Position numbers and translations under genes: made by a program. From assembly GCF_036689865.1 (NCBI RefSeq), contig NZ_JBAHUQ010000023.1, forward strand, positions 11,051-72,359: a stretch of DNA of 61,309 nucleotides, written 5' to 3'. Position 1 is the first letter of the stretch; every line of letters starts with the position of its first letter. The DNA comes from Magnetococcus sp. PR-3. GTDB lineage: Bacteria; Pseudomonadota; Magnetococcia; Magnetococcales; Magnetococcaceae. Positions 1-15,000 of the stretch are shown here, in pieces. The notes beneath the pieces are model-generated. The model searched no databases and had not been told where the DNA came from. It worked only from the letters and a program-made list of their open reading frames with translations.

Positions 1-3000
1 TGCTCAGGGTTAGATCCATCTCCACATAGACGGGGTCACTGTTGCTTTCGCCATCAAAGGTGGTGATGGAGATGGTCCGTGCATCAGCTGAAGGTGAGCT
101 GCTATCAAAGATCAGGCTCTGCAAGGCGGTTTGATAATCCGCCACCGAGCCCACCCCGGTCAGGGTAATGGTGCCCAAGGTTGTGTCAAAGCTGCTTACG
201 CTCAGACCCGCAGGTACCGTGCCCACGGCTAGAGTGTCAGAGCCGCTCTCAAAGCCACTGCTAATAACGGCGGTCGCACTGAACAGGTAGCCTTCATCAT
301 CGGTCACGGTCAGGTTGGGGGAGATGCTGACCGAACCGCCACCTTCGGTAAAGTGGGGGTAGACAGGATCCATCTGGTTGAGCCACACCTGCCCCTGGTT
401 GGTTTGGGACGTGGCAGAGACGATATCCAGATCACCATCATCATCCAGGTCTGCATAGTCTTGACGGTAGACTCGGCCATCGACCGACTCGGTTAGACCA
501 ACTTCAAAGGTGCGATCATCTGCATTGAGGTAGATGGTACGGCTGTTGTTGTTCCCGGTGATGAGATCCAACTGGCCGTCGTTATCCATATCCTGCAGAT
601 CAATACTCCAGGTCTCACCGGTGTGGGGGTGGCTCAAGGTAAAGTTACCGGCACCGTCGCCATAGGCCACATAGCCACCACTATAGACTTCGTTGAAGGC
701 CAGATCCATGTGGCCGTCACCATCAATATCCCCCGCAGCCATATCATAGACATAACCTGGGGGGGTCAGCTCGCTATCAACACTCCAGGAGGTTGTGAAG
801 GCACCGGTACCATGACCGTCGCCATCGACATCTTGCAACCAGATGGTGGTACTGCCCAGATCCTCGGCAATGGCGGCATCCATCACACCATCGTTGTTAA
901 AGTCGGCCAAAATACCCGCATTACTGTTGGATGTGCCCACTTGGGCATACTGGCTAAAGGTACCATCCCCATTGTTGGTCCAGATCCAGTTGCTGTTGCT
1001 GGTGCTGTTGGCGGGCAAGAACAGGTCTGTCTGACCGTCATCGTTGACATCCCCGGTGGAGAGGTGACGGGTTGAGTAGCTCTGGATGCTGTTGTTGGTA
1101 TCTTCAAACAGATTGGTGTTGGTGTTGTACGACCAGATGCTGCTGTTGCTGCCACCGACGTTGACCATGTACATGTTAGAGCCGGATTGGATCACCTCTG
1201 TGGCGCCATAACCGTTGGAACCACCGCTAAAGGTTTGCGCCAGGGTGAAGTTACCGTCGCCATCGTTGGTGTAGAGACGCTGGTCGGTGGTCCACCAAGT
1301 GGCGACGATATCCTGATCGCCATCCTGATCCACATCCCCTAGGGTAATGCCGTGCATCTCGGTGTGGTTACCCCCTTCCAGATCCGCATTGGTAATGCCC
1401 ACACTCGCATCCAACAAGGTGAAGGGGTTTGCGGTGGTGTTTAGGGCAACCTCTGGTGCATCGTTAATGGGGATAACGGTAATGGTGCTTAGGTAGCTGT
1501 GGCTTGGCAGAGCATAGCTGTCATCGCCCTGCACCGTGATCAAGATCTGACGGGAGGTGTTAATGGGGTCTAGCGCACTATCAAAAGTGACGCTCTGTAG
1601 GGCCGCCTGATAGCTGGCCAGGGAATCTTCCCCGGTCAGGGTGAGCATGGCTGTGCCGCTGTCCCAGTTACCGGTAATGTTGCTGGTATCGGTAAAGTTC
1701 AGGACGTCACTGCCCATCTCATGGCCGTTGGCAATATAGACGGTGGCTTCAAAAATACTACCGCCATCTTCATCACTTACGATCAGCTCAGGCGCCACCG
1801 CAATGGCACCGGCACCTTCATTCCAGAACTCATAGGTGCTGTCATAGGCCAGATCCGAGGCCTGTTCATCCGTAGGTTCGGCCGTGTCACCCTCTGCGGC
1901 CGTGCCCAGGGTCAGGGTGTGGCCATAACCGGATTCATCCGAGCCCGTACCGTTGGTGATGTCCTCAAAGTCATAGTGGGCCTCCATATTCTCCAAATTC
2001 AAGGAGGAGAGGTTGTTATAACTGTCGGCGATCTCACCAGAGGTACGCAGATCGTTCCAGATGTAGACATCATCGATGCGGCCATCAAAGGCGTGATCCG
2101 CCAAGCTCCAGGCGGATTGCCCCAGCATGAGATTGGTGGTGCCAGAGAAGTCCCCCATGGAGCTGTCTACCACACGTGCTTGACCATTCAGGTAGATGAT
2201 TCGGACATCATTAACAGCATCATAGGTGGCGGCCAGATGGTACCACTCACCGGTCAGGGTTAGGTTGTCTGCATCTACGTCGGAGCTTTCAACCACAAGA
2301 TCATCGGAATAGAAGCCAAAGCCAATCTGGTTGGTGGCGGTAAAGCCAAGCCAAATACCGCTATCGACCGGGCCACCGTTACCAATGCTCAGCACGGTAT
2401 CCTGGGTGCCGCTGCTATCACGGTAGACCCAAGCCTCCAAGCTAAAGGAGCTGTCAGAGAGATCAATGCCGGTGGCGCTGGCATAGTCATTGGCACCATC
2501 AAAGTTCAGAACATAGTTGGGCTGTTGGAGCGCAGGGGCATCATCCACCTCATCAATGTAGAACTTAGTCTCAAAGCTGTTGCTGTCGCTGGTGCCGTCG
2601 TTAACCTGCACTTGGACATCACGACTGCCACCCGGTGCATTGTCGGTGGTGCTAAAGGTGATGGACCCCAGCGCGTATTGATAGCTGGTGGTGCTGTCTG
2701 AACCCGACAGGGTCATGGTACCGGTGCTGCTGTCCCACACACCGGTAATGTTGCCATAGCCACTAAAGCTCAGGGTGTCGGAACCTTGAATATAGTTATC
2801 CCCCAAGGTGATCACGGCGGATTCTATAATCTGGTCGCCATCGTCAGCCAGGGTTAGGTGGCTCAGCACACTGGTGGCCGTACCCCCTTCTTCATAGCTG
2901 CTCAGAGAGATCTGGCTGTTGTCATGAATCTTCAATCCCTCAATGGCCACACCCGCGCGGGCCTCCGCTATGTCACTATCGCCGTCGTCATCAAAGTCGG

Positions 3001-6000
3001 ACGTGGCCCACTGGGTCACGCTGCCATCATATAGGCTGGTGGATGATAAGGCGGCGGTATCAAAGGTGCCATCCCCTTGATAGCTATGGGCATACATGGT
3101 GCTTGAGGCGGTGCTGTAGACCAGCTCGCCTACAGCATCACCATCCAGATCTTCCAGACGAATGGCATTAATCGTATCGTAGGCAGGCAGCGTGGTGTTG
3201 CCCAGGGTAAAGCCACCGGCACCATCACCAAACCAAGTCTCTAGGCTGCTTTGGGACATGTTGTGGATCACTACATCATCGTGGCCATCCCCATCCACAT
3301 CTGCGGCTGTAAACGCACCGTAGAAGTCATTGTGGGTATTGTCGAACAGGGTGTGTGCGAAGAAGGTGTTATCCCCATTATTCAACATCAGAAGGGGCGT
3401 ATCGCCATCTTCAAATCCTACCAGGATCTCATTTAGGTCATCGTTGTCGACGTTTAAGACATCCACAAAGCTGACATTACTCGCCACATCAATGGTGAGC
3501 GACTGGGTGAAGTCCCAGTGGCCTGCACCGCTGGAGGAACCATAGTTCACACGGACCAAGTTTGTGCCATCAATGGTGATCAGATCTTGCAGGTCATCAT
3601 TATTTAAACGTGACAAGACGGCGGTTTCGCCGGTGGGAACGGCAATGGCCAGGGTTGGCTCACTAAAGGTACCATCACCCGCCCCTAACAAGACCTTACC
3701 GGCTTCGGTCCGGCCCATAACAATGGCATCCATGGTGCCGTTGTTATCCAGATCTTCCAGTAAGACATAGCCACCGTGGTCGCTGTCTAGGGTTTGGCTG
3801 GTGACTTCGGTAAAGTGACCGGCGCCATCGTTGAGCATAACCTTATCGGCACCATCCTCAACACTGATATAGAGGTCGGCATCCCCATCGTTATCCAGGT
3901 CGCCTTGCGCAATACCAACGCCTTTGCTGCCATACAGATACTCGTCGGATGCACTGAAGCTTAGGGTGTTTTCAGTCTGGGAAAGAACCGGGGCATCATC
4001 GTGGGTGGTAATACCAACGGTTACCGAAACGCTGTTGCTGTAGACCACTTCTTCTTGAACGGTAATGTCTACGGTACGATCTGTGGTGCTTGGGTCGGTA
4101 CCTTCATGGCTAAAGGTGACACTACGCAGTGCGGTTTGATAGTTCTCAACGGTATCGGTGCCTGACAGGGTTAGGATTTTACTGGCGTTATCCCAGCTGC
4201 TGGTGATGTTGCCCATATCTTCAAAGGAGAGCTTATCATCTGCATCATAGCTATGGGACATCGTCAGGGTGGCACTGGTTAACGTGGCGCTGTCAATGTC
4301 GGTAAGATCCAGCGTGCTGGCAATCGCAACGGAACCCACCGCTTCATCAAAGGTGGCGGTGTTGCTGGTAACGGTCGCAGGGCGACCGGCCTCAACCGCC
4401 TGGGTGGGCTCGGCGGTGTCGCCTATGGTGTTACTATCCCCCAGTTGCAGGCTGTACATGGCCATGCTGTCCGGGGTAGAGCCTGAATCCACCGTCTCAA
4501 AGGCGTAGTGTCCGTTCAGGGCGGTCTCATCACTATAAACCCCCTGGTAAGCTTGGGCGATCTCATCCCCGCTGCGGACATCATCCCAAATGCGGATATC
4601 ATCCATCATACCGGTGAAGTTGTTGGCGGTACTGGCCAGATCCCAGGTGCTGTCACCTAAGTAGAAGTCACCACTACCAACATAGTTACTATCCGCTGTA
4701 TCGCTGATGATATGTTCACCATTGATATAGATGGAGCGGCTGTTGTCACTGGCGTCATAGGTAACCGCCATGTGGTACCACTGGTAGGCGAGATCTGAGT
4801 TGTCGCTATCAATGTTGGTACCGGTCTGGCTTAGGGTGTCGCCATTAAAGTCAAAGACGAACTGATTATTCTCATCAACCCCCACCCACAGGCCGTTATA
4901 GGGGGTATCCGTACTGCCATGGGAGAAGATGACATCTTCACTGCCTGAGCTGTTGCGGATAAACCAGCCCTCCAGGGTGAAGGATCCCCCTAAACTAATC
5001 GTGCTGCTGCTAGCGTAGTCGTCGCTGCCATCAAAGCTTAAGGCGTCGGTGGTGACTTCAAAGCTTAGGGTAGGAGCGTCATCTATCGCATGAATGTGAA
5101 TGGTCTGGGTCAGGACATTACTGGCGCCGCTATCAGAGGTGGCACTCACTGTAAACTGACGTCCACCACCGGGGGCATCATGGTCAGTCTCAAAGCTTAA
5201 AGTGCTGAGCATAGACTGGTAGGTTGCCACCGTATCCGCAGGGCTGCTGGTAAAGGTGAGGGTGCCGGTTGCACTGTCCCAACTGCTGGTCATGTTGCCC
5301 GAAGTGGTGAAGCCTAAACTGTCATACCCCTCCAGGTAGCCATCACTGATGGTAATGGTCATACCGGTAATGGCGTCGGCATCTTCCGCAATCTGCACCG
5401 TGTCAAACGGATAGATGGCCGCATTATCTTCCGTGTAGGTGGTGGGGGTGGTGAGATCGTTGCTATAGACATTAATCAGGTTTGAGCCGTCGCCTAAGCT
5501 TGTGATGAGGTCTAGATCACCATCGTTATCAAAATCACCCACCACCAGGTCGGTTGGGGACTGTCCTAAGTAGGTGTCTGTGTAATTGACCCCACCCGCA
5601 CCATCGCCCGTTAAAACCGTCGTTTTTCCGGTATAGCTAAGGATAATTTCCTCTTGGCCGTCGTTCTCCATATCAGCCGTTGTCAACGTGGCGGTCTCGC
5701 TACCATAGCCTACGCCATATTGAGCGGCCGGGGTAAAGCCCCCCAGACCATCATTGGTCCAGGTGAAAACCTCTAAGGAGGAGGAGGAGTCAGAGTTCCC
5801 GTTTAACATAACCGCCATCAGATCCTTAAAACCGTCCCCATTCAAGTCGGCTGTGGCGATCTGTTGGAAGGCGTAGTTGGAGTAGGAGCTATCCTCACGC
5901 AGAACATGACTGATCTCACCCCATTCAGCGATTCTGGCGATGCCGTCATCCTGCCAATTGCCTTCGTTCAACCAGATGATCGGGTCTCGATCATCATGGG

Positions 6001-9000
6001 TGAAGATCAGATCCTGGTCGCCATCGTTATCCAGATCCAGGGCGGTGGAGTAGTTCAGGGTCTCCCCAACCGCAAAGGAGCGGGCGGCTTCAAAGCTGCT
6101 CTGGGTAGGATCAGAATCGTTGTAGTTGTATAGGTAGATGTTGTTGCCGTCACCGCCAGATCCTGTGGTAACCAGGTCGGCATAGCCGTCCCCATTCAGG
6201 TCCACCAGCAGGGCAGAGTTGGCCGACGCAATTTCACTCCCTTCAGACTGGCTACGTTCGGTAAAGCTGCCATCGCCATTACCCATTAACACTTGGGCAT
6301 CTTCCGTGGCGGATATGGCCACGATATCCAGGTTGCCATCGCCATCAATATCCGTGCTCACCACCTCTTTGGTGTCGTGGCTACCCATATCCTGCAAGGT
6401 TTGGGCGAAGTTACCATAGCCATCGTTCAGCAGAACCTCTGAGGTGCCGCCATCGGCATCGGTCCCCACAAACAGATCGTCATCGCCATCGCCATCAAAG
6501 TCACCACTGACGATGCTGGTGGTGGTGTCCGTGGTGCTGATCTCGCTATCTGCGGTCAGGTCAAAGTTGGCCTGTGTGGTGCTATCGGTCAGCAGCGGTG
6601 CATCATTCGTCGTGGTGATCTCCAGGGTCGCGGTAAAGGTGCTTTGGGCACTTTCATGATCCATGACACTGATGTTAATGGTGCGATCTGAGGTCTCTGG
6701 TGAGACCCCTGTATTATCAAAGGTGATCGACTGCAACAGGGTCTGATACTCGGCGACCGAGGCCTGACCAGAGATTGTTAACTGGTAGAAGCTGTCGTCC
6801 CAGATAATCTCCAGGTTGCTGGAGGTATCGTCAACCGAGAGTAGATCACCGGTTGAGCCGCCGGAGATGGTAATGCTCATCATGCTGAGTGTGGGGCTGT
6901 CAATATCCGACAAGGTCACATCACTCAGGAAGGCCACAGGCCCGGTGGCCTCATCATAGGTGGCGGTCAGGGATGTGCCCTCAACCTGTGGACGTTCAAC
7001 ATCGGTCACAAAGCTGGGCATTAAGGTGTTGTCTGGGGCCCCTGTGCCCAGGGTCATGAGATAGTTTACGGTCGTATCGTAACTATAGGTGCTGTCGTTG
7101 CTCTCAAAGTCAAAGTGTCGGAGCAGGTTATCCACACTGCTTACACTATCATCGGCACTGTTTTGGATCTCTGCTGTGGTCCGGGCATCCCCCCAGATCC
7201 GCACATCGTCCATCTGCCCATCAAAGTTGCTGTTACCCAGGTCGTTTGTATCGGCACCCACATAGAAGTCGCCGGTTCCATTATAGCTAATGCTGCTCTG
7301 CTCACCGACCAGGGTGCCGTTGACATAAAGGCTCTTGGTGGTGGTGCCTTCATTATCGGTATAGACCGCGGCAACATGGTACCAACCGTTGGTCAAGGTG
7401 GGGTTGTCGGTATCAATGGCGCTCAATGAAGCGGTGAAATCATCCGAGGCATCCCCATGGAAGCTCCAGCTCAGCTCATTGGTCCCGGTCAGGAAGCCAA
7501 GGGTAAAGCCCTCACCCGCTGTGGTTGTGCCCTGGCTTAGGAAGATATCATCCGAGCTGTCGGTGTCGCGGTTTACCCAGGCCTCGACGGTAAAGCTGCT
7601 ACCGGCGGAACCGGTGAAGGAGATGACGCCATAATCGTCCGTGCCATCAAAATCCGCCACGGTGGAGTCTTGTGCCACCGACAGGGTTGGGGCGTCGTTG
7701 GTGCCTTGAACATTGACCGTTAAGCTGGCGGTATCACTGACCAGACCACCCTCTTCGGTGACCTGTATATCCACCGTCCGTACCAGCTCACTGGGGGCAT
7801 CCCCAGCGACGGTCATGATGATCCCGTTTAGGGCGCTATAGTAGCTCGACAGGGTGTCGGTACCTGTCAGGGTAAGGGTGCCTGTGCTGCTATCCCATAC
7901 GCTTGAAATATTGCTGGTATCGGTAAAGACCAGTGTGTCTGAGCCCATCTCGTAGTTTTGCGCAATGGTGATGGTCGCACTGGTGATGTTGCCATTGTCA
8001 TCGTCGGTAAGGTTCAGGGATGAGGTCAGTAGGTTGTTACTCTCGCCCTCAGTAATGGTCTCACCTGGGGCGGTGGAGTTGTTCAGGGCAATGCTGATCT
8101 CGGCGGCATTGTCGGGATTACTACTGATGGAAATGGCATCCAGGAAGCCATTGCCATCCACATCCGCCATACGAATCTGTGTGGTGTCATTGGTGGTGAT
8201 GCTCGTTGCGCTATTGCTCAAGGAGCCTGTACCATCATTGGTGTAGATGGTGCTGTCATATCCATTAGACTGGGCAAAGACCAGGTCAAGATCCCCATCG
8301 GCATCCATATCTGCCAGGGTAATGTCTTCAATGCTCGAAACGTAGTAGCTCTCTGACTGTTCGCCGAACTGACCGGCGCCATTGTTCAGATAGACCCGTA
8401 CTTCCCCCATATTGTCGTCATAGACCAGCAGATCTAGATCGCCATCCCCATCAATATCCCCCAGTTCAGATGCTTTGAGGCTGCGGCTCGTGTCATCCAG
8501 GTCCTGGTTGTTGGTGACCATGCCACCACTACCATCACTGAGCCATACGTTCAGCTCTCCGGTGCTGTGTAGGGTGATGATGTCATCCCCATACATGCCA
8601 TCCAGGTCACCGGCCACGGCGCTTTGCATGCCGCTGGCGCTGATATCTATACCGCTGTTGGTGAAGGTGCCATCAATGTCGGTATCAACATCGCTACCAT
8701 CGCCATCGTTCAGCCAAACTTTGGCTGCGGATGATCCGGCAATAAAGACATCGGTCAGGCCATCGTTGTCAAAGTCACCAACGGCGGCATCTTTACTGGC
8801 GCCTGTGCCTAGCGTATCGGTGACGCTAAAGGTGGCGTCGCCATTGTTGATCCAAACCTGGTCGGCCCCGGTATCCTGAACATTAATGGCATCTAAGAAA
8901 CCATCATCATTCAGATCGGCCAGCAGCACCTTGGTGCTGTTCTCAAGGTCTGAGAACGCCAGAACACTCTGGTTGCCTGGGGTGAACTGTCCGGTGTTAT

Positions 9001-12000
9001 CCCCCAAAAGGACCTGACCTGTACCACCAATTAACAGGTCAACATCCCCATCATTATCCAGATCACCCGCGGCTATGGCATGGGTTGAGGTGCCGGAAGT
9101 CAGGCTATTGTCACTGCTTACAAACGACAGGGAACCTGTGGTGGCGCTGACGGAAATAACCGGTGCATCATCCGCTGTGGTAATGCTGACTGTGCTGGTA
9201 AAGGTGCTGCTGTCAGCGAACTGGGCATTTTGTACGGTAATGGAGATCGAGCGGTCACCGGTTTCCGGTGCGGTGTTGCTGTTGTTATAGATTACCGAGC
9301 TTATGGCCGCTTCATAGTTCTCCAGGGTATCGGTACCACTAAGGGTCAAGATGCCAGAACCGCTGTCCCAACTACCACTAATGTTGGCGGTATCGCTAAA
9401 GAACAGCTCATCCTGGTTGGACCAATAGTTGCTGTCAATTTGCAGCATGGCTGAAGCAAAGTGGGTGTCATCTATATCGGTAATATCCACCGCTGGGGCG
9501 ATCAGCACACCCCCCTCAATCGCTTCATCATAACTGGCGGTGGTGCTGGTGTTATCAACGGTGCGTATACCATCCTCAGCGACCGTGGGTTCCGCTTCAT
9601 CATCGGGCAAGGCAGAGCCTAAGGTGAGCTCATAGTTATGGGTGTCATCTGCCGTGTGGCCATAGCCGTTATCCTCATAGGTGTAGCGAGAGGATAGGTT
9701 GTCAGTATTGCTCAGGGTGTCTGTATAGCTCTGTGCAATCTCTTCAACCGAGCGTACGTCACTCCAAATACGGGTTTCATCCAGGCTGCCGTCCAGGAAA
9801 TCAGAGGCCCAAGCGGCATTACCCAACATTAAGGAACCACTGCCAGAGTAGCTGTCGGCCATGGTGCCGCTGGCGGCCCACTCACCATTGAAATAGAGCT
9901 GTGCATTGCCGCTGGTGTGGTCATAGGTTGCCGCAATGTGCACCCACTGGCCATCTAGGCTACCGGTGATATTGCTGGAGATATCCTTTTGGATCGTGGT
10001 GCTGTCTTTGAAACCAAAGCTCAGCAGGGTACCCTCAAAACCAAGCCAGCTACCATTGCCGGCGGAAGAGCCCTGACCGTGGGACATGGCGATCTGGGTG
10101 CCCGTGGCGGTATCCAGATTAACCCAGGTCTCCATGGTAAAGGGCTGGTAACTCGGCTCATTTTGGCTCGAAGTGGCATAGTCATCCACCCCATCAAAGA
10201 CAAGCACGTTGCTGAATGATTGGGTGGTAATAACCGCAGCATCATCCACCGAGCTTACTTGAACCTCACCGGTGTGGCTGGCGGTACTAAAGGCGGAGGA
10301 ACCGCCGGTTACCGTAGCGTCGGTCAAGGTGCCACTGCTCAGGTTGTCGCTGCCATCCCAAGCATGGAAGGTAAAGGTCGCTTCACCCGCAAAGTCGCTC
10401 TCTGGCAAAAAGCGTAGTTCGGCATCGTTATCCAGCAGCAGGGCGTTGCTCTGGCTGAGATCCGCGATATCGTTCCAGTTGGCGCCGTAGTCTAAGCTGT
10501 ACTGCCAACTGCCATGGGCTTCATCCATACTGGTGATGACCATACCCACAGAGTCAGCATCGGCATCATAGGTCATGCCACTGTAGGTGTTTGATGCATA
10601 CTCACCGTAATTATTGGCCTCGCTGGTATCTTCATCAATAATGGTCAGCAAACTGTTGGGTGTAAGCACGGTGGCAGAGACAACCTGCAGGCCTGAGTTC
10701 TCATCCAATACATAGGTGTGGGTACTGTTGCTTGCCATACCCTGTGCAGAAGCATTCGGGTTGTACCAACTGTCGAGAGAGCTAATGCTGTAATTGGGGT
10801 TGGTTGCATTGTAATAGGTAACCTCACTGCTGTTACCGATTACGACCGCCCCATCCACATACTCCACATAATCGGCACTGGTACCAAAGTAGGTGGTGTA
10901 GGTGATGCTGGTTGGGGTGCTGACGTCAAACACATAGGTACCAGAGCTGGTACCCACGTAAAGTGAACCGTCATGCAAGGCTAGGTCATTGGCCCCACCC
11001 AGACTGTACTGGCTGGCAAAGATCGGATCTGCTGAGTTTGAGACATCAATAATCTCAAGCCCATAGTCTGTGGCCGCATAGATGTAGCCATTGCTATAGA
11101 AAATCTCATTGGCTGAACCCGACAGATCATAAGAGCTGTGGTGGCTGATCGAATTAGGGTTTGCCACATTCAGAATCTGCAGCTGAGTATCTGTCCCCAA
11201 ATAAGCGATCTGGCCATCCACTTCAATGGTAGATGCCGTTGTTAACGTGCCTTCAGCGCTATACGTACTGTTGTATGAAGGGAGTTCTGGGTTATCGATC
11301 TTAATGGTGATCAGATCCCCTTGGGCAATATAGGCGTAGCCGCCAGATACCGCGATATCCTGGGGGAGGTTGCCATTGGCGCTGTAGTCCAGGCTACCCT
11401 GTTGTTCGGGCTGATCTGGGTTGCTCAGGTCAACAACTTTAAACTGATAGTCACTGGTGGTGATGTAGGCGGTTTGATCATCCACCAACATCTCAAAACC
11501 ATTGACGAAGCTCAAAGAGCCTGCATCGGTCGGGGTGTCCTCTAAACTAACCGCAGGGTGTAGTTCGGGGGCATCGTTGGTCTCAGAGACCTTCACCGTT
11601 TGGGTAATGCTGGTGCCCAACATGGCACCATCAGAAAGACCAATGTAAAAGGGGCGGTCTTGGGTGGATGGGCTGTCGGCGGTGTGCTCGTAGCTAATGG
11701 CCCGCAGGATAGCCTGAACGGAGGCATCATCCGCATTGCTATTAAAGTTCATGGTTAAGGAGCCACTGGCCATCACCAGGTCTGTACCCACCGTGGTGCC
11801 ATTAACCAAAACGATATCGCCAGAGATGGTCACCCCGTCACCATCATCAATGCTCAGGATCTCTTGTCCGTAATCATAAACGGAGTGGCTGACGCTCAGG
11901 GAGCCGCCTTCCCAATTATCTTCCGGATCATCCACCACAATGGCGGGCATAATGCTGACGGCGCCACCATCTTCAACAAAGGCAATGGTATCACCGGGTT

Positions 12001-15000
12001 CCGCCAGGTTCAGGGTTGCCAGGGCTATGGCTGGGGCTGAGGCGTTGTTGCTGCTGCCATCCCCAAGGTCCAGGTTGTAGTCATTAAGGGATTGATCACC
12101 AACAAAGCTGCCCGTGCCGTTGTCATCCATGCTGTAGTAAGCCAGCAGATCAGCTTCCTGACCGGTTAGGATGGCATCATAGTTGGTTTCGATCTGTTCT
12201 TCTGTAATGACCCCAGACCACAGGCGTAGCTCGGCCAGCTCACCATGCATGGGTTGGTTGTCCCAATCAACATCCCCCACCACAAATGGGCCGGAGGTGG
12301 GCACGGTGGCTTGATCTTCTACCGTCTTGACCCATTGGCCATTCATATAGAGCTTGATTTGACCGGTGCTGTTATCCACCGAACCTGACCAGTGGACCCA
12401 AGAACCGGTGGTGGTAACACCGCTGTCAGCAGGGATGTTATAGACCAACTCTGTCAGACCTGAGGTCGCATCTTCAGTGGCGATGACAAAGGATTCGCTA
12501 TCAGCCCGATAACCGGCCCAGAAAAAGCCATCTGTCCCATTTGTACGGGAGAGAATAGGCATATCTGCGGTCGCGTTATCCGTACCCCGGTTAACCCAGA
12601 ACTCAAAGCTGAGACTGCCCGAGTGGATTGAGTCAAAGATGGCGTAGTCATCCACCCCATCAAAAGAGAGGGCGTTTTGGGGAACATCAATGGTGCCAAC
12701 ATCCATCGATGGTGCATCGTTGGTACCGGTAATGGTAAAGGGTACATCCAGCGGTGTGCTGGTGGCCCCACCTTCATCGGTCACTGTGACGGTAAAGGTA
12801 TGGTCACCGGTGACATCATTTCCGGCAAAGGCGTAGGTGACATTTTCCAACGCAGCTTCATAGTTGGCCAGGGTATCGACCCCGGTAAAGGTTAGCTCGC
12901 CGGTGGTGGTGTCAAAGTTGCCCGTAATATTGCCAACATTGGTGAAGGTGAACAGATCTTCCCCTTCGGTGTAACCCGAGCTTATGCTCAGGGTGGCACT
13001 GCTCAGGTAGCTGTTGTCCGTATCGGTCAGGGTGTTGACCAAGTTACCAATAAACTGTGCTGTGTCGCCTTCAACAAAGTTGGTAACGGTACCGGCCGTT
13101 AAGAGTGGAAGGCTGTTGGTATCCTCCACACTCAGCAAAATGGAGTCATACTGGCTTTCTGCACCTTCTGCATCGGTCACCGTAATGTCGAACAGGCGAT
13201 CATTGGTATCTGGGCTGTTGCTGGCGTTATCAAAGATGACCGAACGCAGCGCGGCCTGATACTGCTCAATGGTAGCCGTGCCGGTTAAGGTCAGCAGGGC
13301 GGTGGTGCTGTCCCAGCTACCGGTAATACCGTTTTGGTCCACAAAGTAGAGGCTGTCATAGCCCATTTCATAGTTGGATTGGATCTCTACAATCGCACCG
13401 CTCAGGTGGGTGCTGTCGGGATCGGTCAGCTCCAGATCAGGGGCAATTTCAACGGCACTGCCCCCTTCGGTGAAGACAACAGGGGCTGGGGTGCCGCTGT
13501 CCAGTTGCAGGTTGGTGGTGACCACGGTGGCGCCGGTGACGGTACCATCCCACGTGGCGCTGGCCTGGTTGCTTATGGTGCCAGACTCGATGCTATCCAT
13601 GGGGTAGTAGAGCGCCAGTGAATCTTCAGCGGCGGCACCAGGCATTTGCGACTGGTAGCTGTTTGAGATCTCCCATGAGGTGCGCACATCGTCCCAAATA
13701 CGCACTTCGGCAATATCCCCTTGGAATTGGGAGGTGCTCCAATCCGCATGGCCGATCTCCAACGAGGTGCCGGTGGCCTGTTGTGGGGCAACCCCACTGA
13801 AGCTCTTTACCTCAGCACCGTTCATGTACAAGGTTAGGGTTTGGCTGGTGGCATTATAGCTGGCCGCCCAGTGTACCCATTCCCCCACTTTGGTGGTGTT
13901 GGTGGCATCCATGGTGGAGATGTCAAAAGAGCCGACAAAGCTATCGGACTGGCCATCGTTATGGACCAGTTCAAAGTTGCCGTTCTCATACCCCGCCCAG
14001 AATGTGCCACCGGTACCCGCATCATGGTTAAGCAGCAGATTGTAGCCGCTGTTGACCTCCCGGTTTGCCCACATTTCCCAGGTGTAGTCCCCCCCGCTGG
14101 TCAAGGTGTCAAAGCCATCAACAAACACGCTGTCATCGCCATCAAAGTAGGTGGCACTGACCTCACTGATGGTGGGGATACCTGAGGCAAAGACGGTTGA
14201 GGCATCGTTCACACCGGTAATGGTAAACGGTACCGACAGGGCCTCACTGGTGGTGCCATCGCTATCGCTAACGGTGATCTCAAAGGTGTGTGCCGCACTA
14301 CCATTATCACCCATGTAGGCGTAGCGGGCGCTCTCAATGGCCGCTTCATAGTTGGCCAGGGTATCGTTCCCGGTCAGGGTCAGGGTGCCGGTGGCGGAGT
14401 CAAAGCTACCGGTAATGTTGCTGGTGTCGGTAAAGTAGAGCCAATCCTCGCCCTGCACAAAACCACTGCCCACGGTAATGGTGGCACTGCTTAGTTCAGC
14501 GCTGTCATCGCTTAGGTCAACAATATCGGCCAGGGCTACAGAGCTGTTGTCTTCGGTAAAGACCAAGCTGCCCACCGCGGTGCCCTCGGTTAAGACCGGG
14601 GCACTGTTGTTGGTGGTAACCGTCACGGTTGTCTGGGTGGCGTCTCCCACCAAACCCTGATCATCGGCGACCTGAACCGACAGGGTGCGGTCGTTACCAT
14701 TGGGGGAGGAACTGGTGTTCTCAAACTGAATGGTCCGCAGAACGGTCTGGTAGTCTGCCAGGGTGGTGGTGCCGGTCAGGGTCAGTATACCGGTTGAGCT
14801 GTCCCAACTGCTGGTAATGCCCAGCTGGTCGGTCATGCTCAGGCTCTCTTCACCCATCTGGTAATTGTTGCTGATCTGTACCGTGGCACCCGTCATGGTG
14901 GTGCTGTCGGCATCACTAATGGTCAGTGTGGAGAGCACATCCACCGCACTGCCGCCTTCGGTAAAGTTCGGCTCCGTTGGGGTATTCAGTGTTAAGCTGT

